Under the pieces are notes generated by a model. It was not told the DNA's origin and did not search any database. It saw only the letters and a list, made by a program, of their open reading frames with translations. Shown here piece after piece: positions 59,651 to 64,000 of a stretch of 64,000 nt of DNA (the stretch's first letter is position 1; each line of letters begins with the position of its first letter). Made by a program: the position numbers and the translations under genes. Origin of the DNA: Eupeodes corollae (taxonomy: Eukaryota; Arthropoda; Insecta; Diptera; Syrphidae); NCBI RefSeq assembly GCF_945859685.1, contig NC_079149.1, positions 68,528,991 through 68,592,990 on the forward strand. Direction: 5' to 3'.

Positions 59651-59925
59651 GTTTATTTTTCAAATCTTACAAATTCATTTGAACTCACATTGCTTCGCCT
59701 ATGCTTTATCTTCCACCAAAATAAATGGGAACAAATGTCAGAGAAAAGACAACAAATTGCAGATAGAAACATTTTTTGCGATAGCAATTTTTCGAACAAT
59801 CTAACTCTAAAGAAAGTTGATAGATAATACAGTGAACAAAATGTGAATTGGCTTAAGTCGAATTAAGTCACAAAACTTTCAATATAAAAATAAATGTCTT
59901 ATGACAGGTAAATATAAAAATATAC

Positions 59926-60090
59926 CAGGTGGCGCAACAATTCGTCAAGAACTAAGGTTTAGTGACTTACAACTCTCAAAAATTCCTTTGTGCTGGTATA
60001 ATGTTGTCGGGAATGCAGGGAACGGCTGATATGAGACAGCACTATTCATGACAAGAAAACTCACTGCCTCATGGAAGGTTACGTTTATTT
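59926..60090 (-). repeat. SINE family 1, fragment
   Basis: AGGTGGCGCAACAATTCGTC at 59928 and ACTTACAACTCTCAAAAATTCC match the tail half of the family; the tRNA-like head is absent. Confidence 0.75.
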
Positions 60091-60409
60091 TTTAAAAATA
60101 GCTTCAGTCAGGACATACAGTACTGTGCAAACATTTGCAAATATCACCGCCTACAAAAAAACGAACATTCGTATATTTACATTCGTATTTTACATTCGTA
60201 TATTTCGTATATAAAAGTTGTTCCAATCAAATTATTTTTTTTGCTTTATGCTTTTTATGCGTCACCTTTCCGTTCATAATATTAAAGCACTGATCCACAG
60301 GCAAATTCTGCAAATGCACTGCTTTTACAAAAACAATAATGATTTCAGCTGGCAAAACATTTGCATCTAGTGGCCATTTCTCTTCTCGTCTCCTTTTGGT
60401 AACAGTTAA

Positions 60410-63400
60410 ATAAATAAAATAAATAAATAAGGTGGCGCAACAGTCCATGAAGAATCAGGGCTTTGTGACTTACAACTCTCAACCATTCCTGTGTGCAAGT
60501 GCATGTTATCAGAAATGGAAGGGACCTACAGTTTTTATGCCGAATCCGAACGGCTAATTTGAGAAAGCACTTTTTCATGACAAGAATTACTCTTGCATTA
60601 TTTGAACCCAAGACCCCTTGCATGACAGTCCAACGTACTTTTTTTTTTTCTTTTTTTTTAAATTCATTTTTATTAATTCAATCTCAAACCTATCTTAAAG
60701 CTAGACAAAAATTTATAAAACTAGCTTAATTATCCATAACTTACAACTAACTTAATGGTCCCATACGGACACTATAAGTTAAACAATAATACTTAATACT
60801 AATGCCTTTCGGCCTTAAGATCTATTTTACTTTAATTTGAATTTTATTTATTTTGTATTTATTAGAAGATTTTGAAAAAAAAACTAATATCAAGATCCTT
60901 TTTTATATTTACTTAAAAACTACTTAAAATAAGGTCATTAATATAAAACTTAAAGCTAACTTAAACTACCTATTCTACCCCATCCCGGCTACCCAATATC
61001 AAGTGCCGATTGAAGCCACCAAAACTGGTTCTCCTGCTTCACCCTATCAGTTCGGTCCCGTTCGGACACAGCCCTAATGAACCGAAGGAGCTCTGCTCCG
61101 CCTTGTGCCATGACGTACCGATTGTATGGGAGTCACCTATATACGGTTCTTCGTCTGACGTGGTAGATTAACGGAACTGCCAATCTATCCTGTATCAGAC
61201 CGCATTTGTCTAAAAAGAGGAATGCCTCTGGTGGAATGAAGCCGCTCAAGCGTGCACTCGGATAGAACGCCCCAAAAATTAAATTGTTGGTCGAAGACAT
61301 AGCTCTTGCAATGTGACCTCGAACGAGTTTTATCACGAAAGTGTCAATTCTGTTGATTCGAGCCCCGTTGTATAGGACCTCGTTGGAAAAGTAAAGCACA
61401 TAAGAAGATTCGGCTGTTCGGTATAAGCCGGTACAGCGTCGTAAACACTGCCGATCGAACATCCGAAACTTCTGCATCTGGGAAGGGGCAACGCTGAACC
61501 ACACAGGACAACCATAAACGATCATTGGCCGTATGTGGGCAATGTAGCAAATTACCTTCACTCTGGGGTCAAGCCGACTGCTAAAAAAACAGCCGTTTTG
61601 TCAGAGCGAATGCTCCTCTGGCCCTGGTCAGAGCAGTATTTATATGTCTGTCAAAATATAAATACTGATCTAATCAGATACCGAGGTAATTCACTACACT
61701 TTTGCTCGCTAATGGCTGCCCGTGAAGATTAACGATGACCATCTTGCGCCAATTCTTGCACGCATCCCTAATGGCCCTAGTCAACGGAGTCCGGAACAGA
61801 ATTCTCTCTGAGATCTGGAAATTTATTTTCAGTTTCCAGTCGTCGCAATATCGCTGAATCTTGTCGAAATCACGCTGCAAGAGAATTCTAATAACGTCAA
61901 CCTTTCGGGCCGTTCTGTACGCAATTAGATCGTCGGCGTACGCAATTGCCTTTGTTAGACTATCTATCAGATTGGTGGTGTAAATGCTGAAGAGAATCGA
62001 CGAATTCACCGCTCCCTGTTGAAGACCATTTTTAATTGAGAATGTTGTGGTAGAAGTTACATTGCCACTTTTGACAACAAACTTTCTACCGTTAAGCATG
62101 TAATAAAGTATATACAACAATGGCTTGCTTATGCCAAGCCTGCTCAGTTTTAGATAAAGACCCTTTAACCATACGGTGTCAAAGGCCTTTTCCAAATCAA
62201 CTAGAACAGCACCTGTGCATTGTTGTTTTGATTTATTCCATTGGATATCAGAAACGAGGCGAGCATGAATTGTGTCATGACCCGCCTTGAACCCTAACTG
62301 TTTATCCGGAATTATTTTGTTGTCCGCAGCCCACTTAGTCAGAGCCCTATTGATGATCTTTTCGAAAACTTTGCTGATGCTCGGAAGAAGACTTATCGAC
62401 CGAAGATTTGACGGGTCGGAGTTGTCCTTTCCCTTTTTCGGGAAAGGATGAACCACAGTGGTCTTCCAATGTACTGGATAATATGCATTATTCCGTGCAT
62501 TATTTAAGAGCGTGGTGTAAATTTCAATTGCTTCCATCGGTAAATGTCTTAGTACAGCGTTGGATATACCATCGACACCTGCTGACTTTTGTTTTTTATT
62601 GAATTGAAGATGAGCTGAAGCTCAACCTTCGTCACTAACAAGGGACTTAGTCCCGTTTGCTCGGCGATTATGGCATTTGCAAAGGAATCGTCATTGAACC
62701 GGATGAAACCGCGGTTCTCAGATCGCCATTGTGTCATATCATTTCGAAGGTAAAAGTGATTAAGTAGGTCTCTGTTTTCCAGGTCTTGGTTGGGGCGAAT
62801 GCTAACATTCACCTTGTACACTTGCTGGAAAGCAGCTCCCACCGCCCCCACTTTTTCCTTCGCATCTTCAATTATGTAAAAGTCGTCGTCAAAGATGGTT
62901 TCCTCTGGATCTATTTGCGCTGTCATGAGTACGTCTTTGTTCTCTTCAGTTCTTTGAAGTTTAAGACACGGAAGGTCATTATTGTTTTTTTTCCTGAATA
63001 TCTTGTTGATTTTGGGGAACATACTAGGGTCACTCGAATCAACTGACCGGATCTTGCGGTCCCAGTACTTGTTAATTGATAGCCTGTAGTTCTCCTTAAT
63101 CAACAGATTGAAATTTTTTATTGACTACTTCAGTGTCCTAACCTCCAAGTCGTGTGGGTATATGTAAGTCGTCTGTACAAGTTTTTCAGTCTTGTCAGTA
63201 AGCAACTCTTGTGCCTACGTAGTGCGTCAATTGTCGCGTTTCTGTAAGCGTCCATTTGGTCTCGTTCTTTGTACTTTGGAATTGTCCGTTCCATCTTTCG
63301 TTTAATTGTTTCGTCCATCTGTTGTAAGTGTTGGTCAATTTCTGTATTCTCACTCGAACGAAGTTCTTTCGCTAAGGCGTTGGTGAAACGAGGCCAACGC

Positions 63401-63884
63401 ATCTTGCTGTAATTGTAAGAGTGTGTTGCAACGTATTCTTCCAATTCCACGCGTTCGTTCGGAAGCTGCATTACAGCAGCCTGTCCGCAGTGATCACTGT
63501 CGTACTCGACTGTCTGTAAGCAGTTTCGAGGGTGATTACCCACCTTGTCTGTTACTGTCAGTCTGATGTCGTACAGCAAACGATTCAGAAAGGAGCCGCT
63601 TCTTGGATACGATGGCTTTTCGGTAGCCAGCAGGTGGACGCCATATTCAACGCTGTACAGATTCATCAAATTAAAAAGATGATTACCTCTGGAATTACTA
63701 TGTTGATTTCCCCAATCTTCATGTTTTGCGTTCAAATCACCGGCCAAGATGAAATAGTTTTCTTCCAAGCTCAGTTTAAGTTCCCTGAAAACAATCTCGA
63801 GTTCTGATGCAAAGTAAGTAACCTGCAGAGCGCCAGCCGCATAAGCACAGTCAAACGCACTAACCATCACGCTGCGGGTACTAC
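60410..63884 (-). mobile_element. tRNA-derived SINE (family 1) with a 3.2-kb non-LTR element inserted in its head
   Basis: SINE tail and body are at 60431-60638 and the head remainder is at 63848-63884 (GTAGTACCCGCAGCGTGATG on the minus strand). Outer duplication TTTG(G/A)TAACAGTTAA at 60395-60409 and 63885-63899 bounds the unit. The inserted element lies at 60639-63847. Confidence 0.85.
60639..63847 (-). mobile_element. non-LTR retrotransposon inserted in a SINE head
   Basis: Transcript order on the minus strand: endonuclease part 63847-63130 (YFILAGDLNAKHEDWGNQ, GSFLNRLLYDI, YDSDHCG; N-terminal third missing), linker 63103-62549, reverse transcriptase 62537-61674 (LRSISLLPSISKVFEKII, GAVLVDLEKAFDTVW, NGLQQGAVNSSILFSIY, KAIAYADDLIAYR with YADD), and C-terminus 61561-61133 (ICYIAHIRPMIVYGCPVWF). 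Each boundary is a frameshift, so it is inactive. The 3' UTR ends in an A-rich stretch with one G, (A)9-G-(A)n, at 60639-60660. Inner duplication CAGTC(C/A)AACG(T/C)AC at 60626-60638 and 63848-63860. The first codons of the 63870-63130 frame are SINE sequence, not element. Confidence 0.88.
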
Positions 63885-63899
63885 TTTGATAACAGTTAA

Positions 63900-64000
63900 T
63901 CTGATTTATTTTGAGGTTTTTAAGTTTATGCGTGTAGCTTAATTTGTTTATGCAGTTTTAGCCGGAACTTTTATCGATAAAACGATTCTTTAAGATAAAA
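63900..64000. other. right end of the window, no feature seen
   Basis: AT-rich DNA after the SINE duplication. Confidence 0.4.

Noticed and set aside
63130..63870. Start codon of the 246-codon minus-strand ORF as a true retrotransposon start
   Set aside because: The first residues (MMVSAFDC) are translated SINE head; the element is 5'-truncated within the endonuclease.

Overview
This is AT-rich insect nuclear DNA, most likely from a non-drosophilid fly (order inferred, species not identifiable). The evidence is split genes with short introns (about 50-70 bp) beside multi-kb introns, recognisable animal proteins, and heavy loading with insect-type transposons.

Host genes, left to right. (1) The 3' part of a carboxylesterase / juvenile-hormone-esterase-like gene (+, 49-1453; four exons, 5' end outside the window). 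(2) Aspartyl/asparaginyl beta-hydroxylase, Asph (-, 27622 down to 5172). I assembled 13 phase-consistent exons over 22 kb: basic cytosolic tail, membrane anchor, very acidic stalk, TPR-like region, and a C-terminal 2-oxoglutarate dioxygenase domain. (3) Two small, divergent, unrecognised spliced candidates (- 30722-30900 and + 30989-31360). (4) Topors, a RING/SR-rich E3 ligase homologue (+, 33823-44153; four coding exons, 855 codons). Its first coding intron appears to be GC-AG and splits the RING. (5) A three-exon zeste/Myb-SANT-like DNA-binding protein (+, 50737-51780; 303 codons).

Most of the rest is transposon debris, often nested. It includes a hAT with terminal repeats (2950-4694), two Helitron copies (7770-8142 and 15437-17861), a 2-kb DNA transposon with 45-bp terminal inverted repeats (10753-12808), a fold-back element of short inverted repeats (28470-29045), a Harbinger remnant inside a SINE (35840-36655), and Tc1/mariner remnants (38904, 45355-46584, 59220). 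There are also palindromic MITEs (52680-58090) and at least six non-LTR retrotransposon lineages or fragments. A tRNA-derived SINE family occurs about nine times.

The most unusual signal is that one non-LTR family is inserted at the same position of the tRNA-like head of two different SINE copies (30108-30226 and 60626-63860). Each insertion has its own 13-14 bp target duplication and a different 5' truncation point. This suggests a retrotransposon with a preference for a tRNA-like target.
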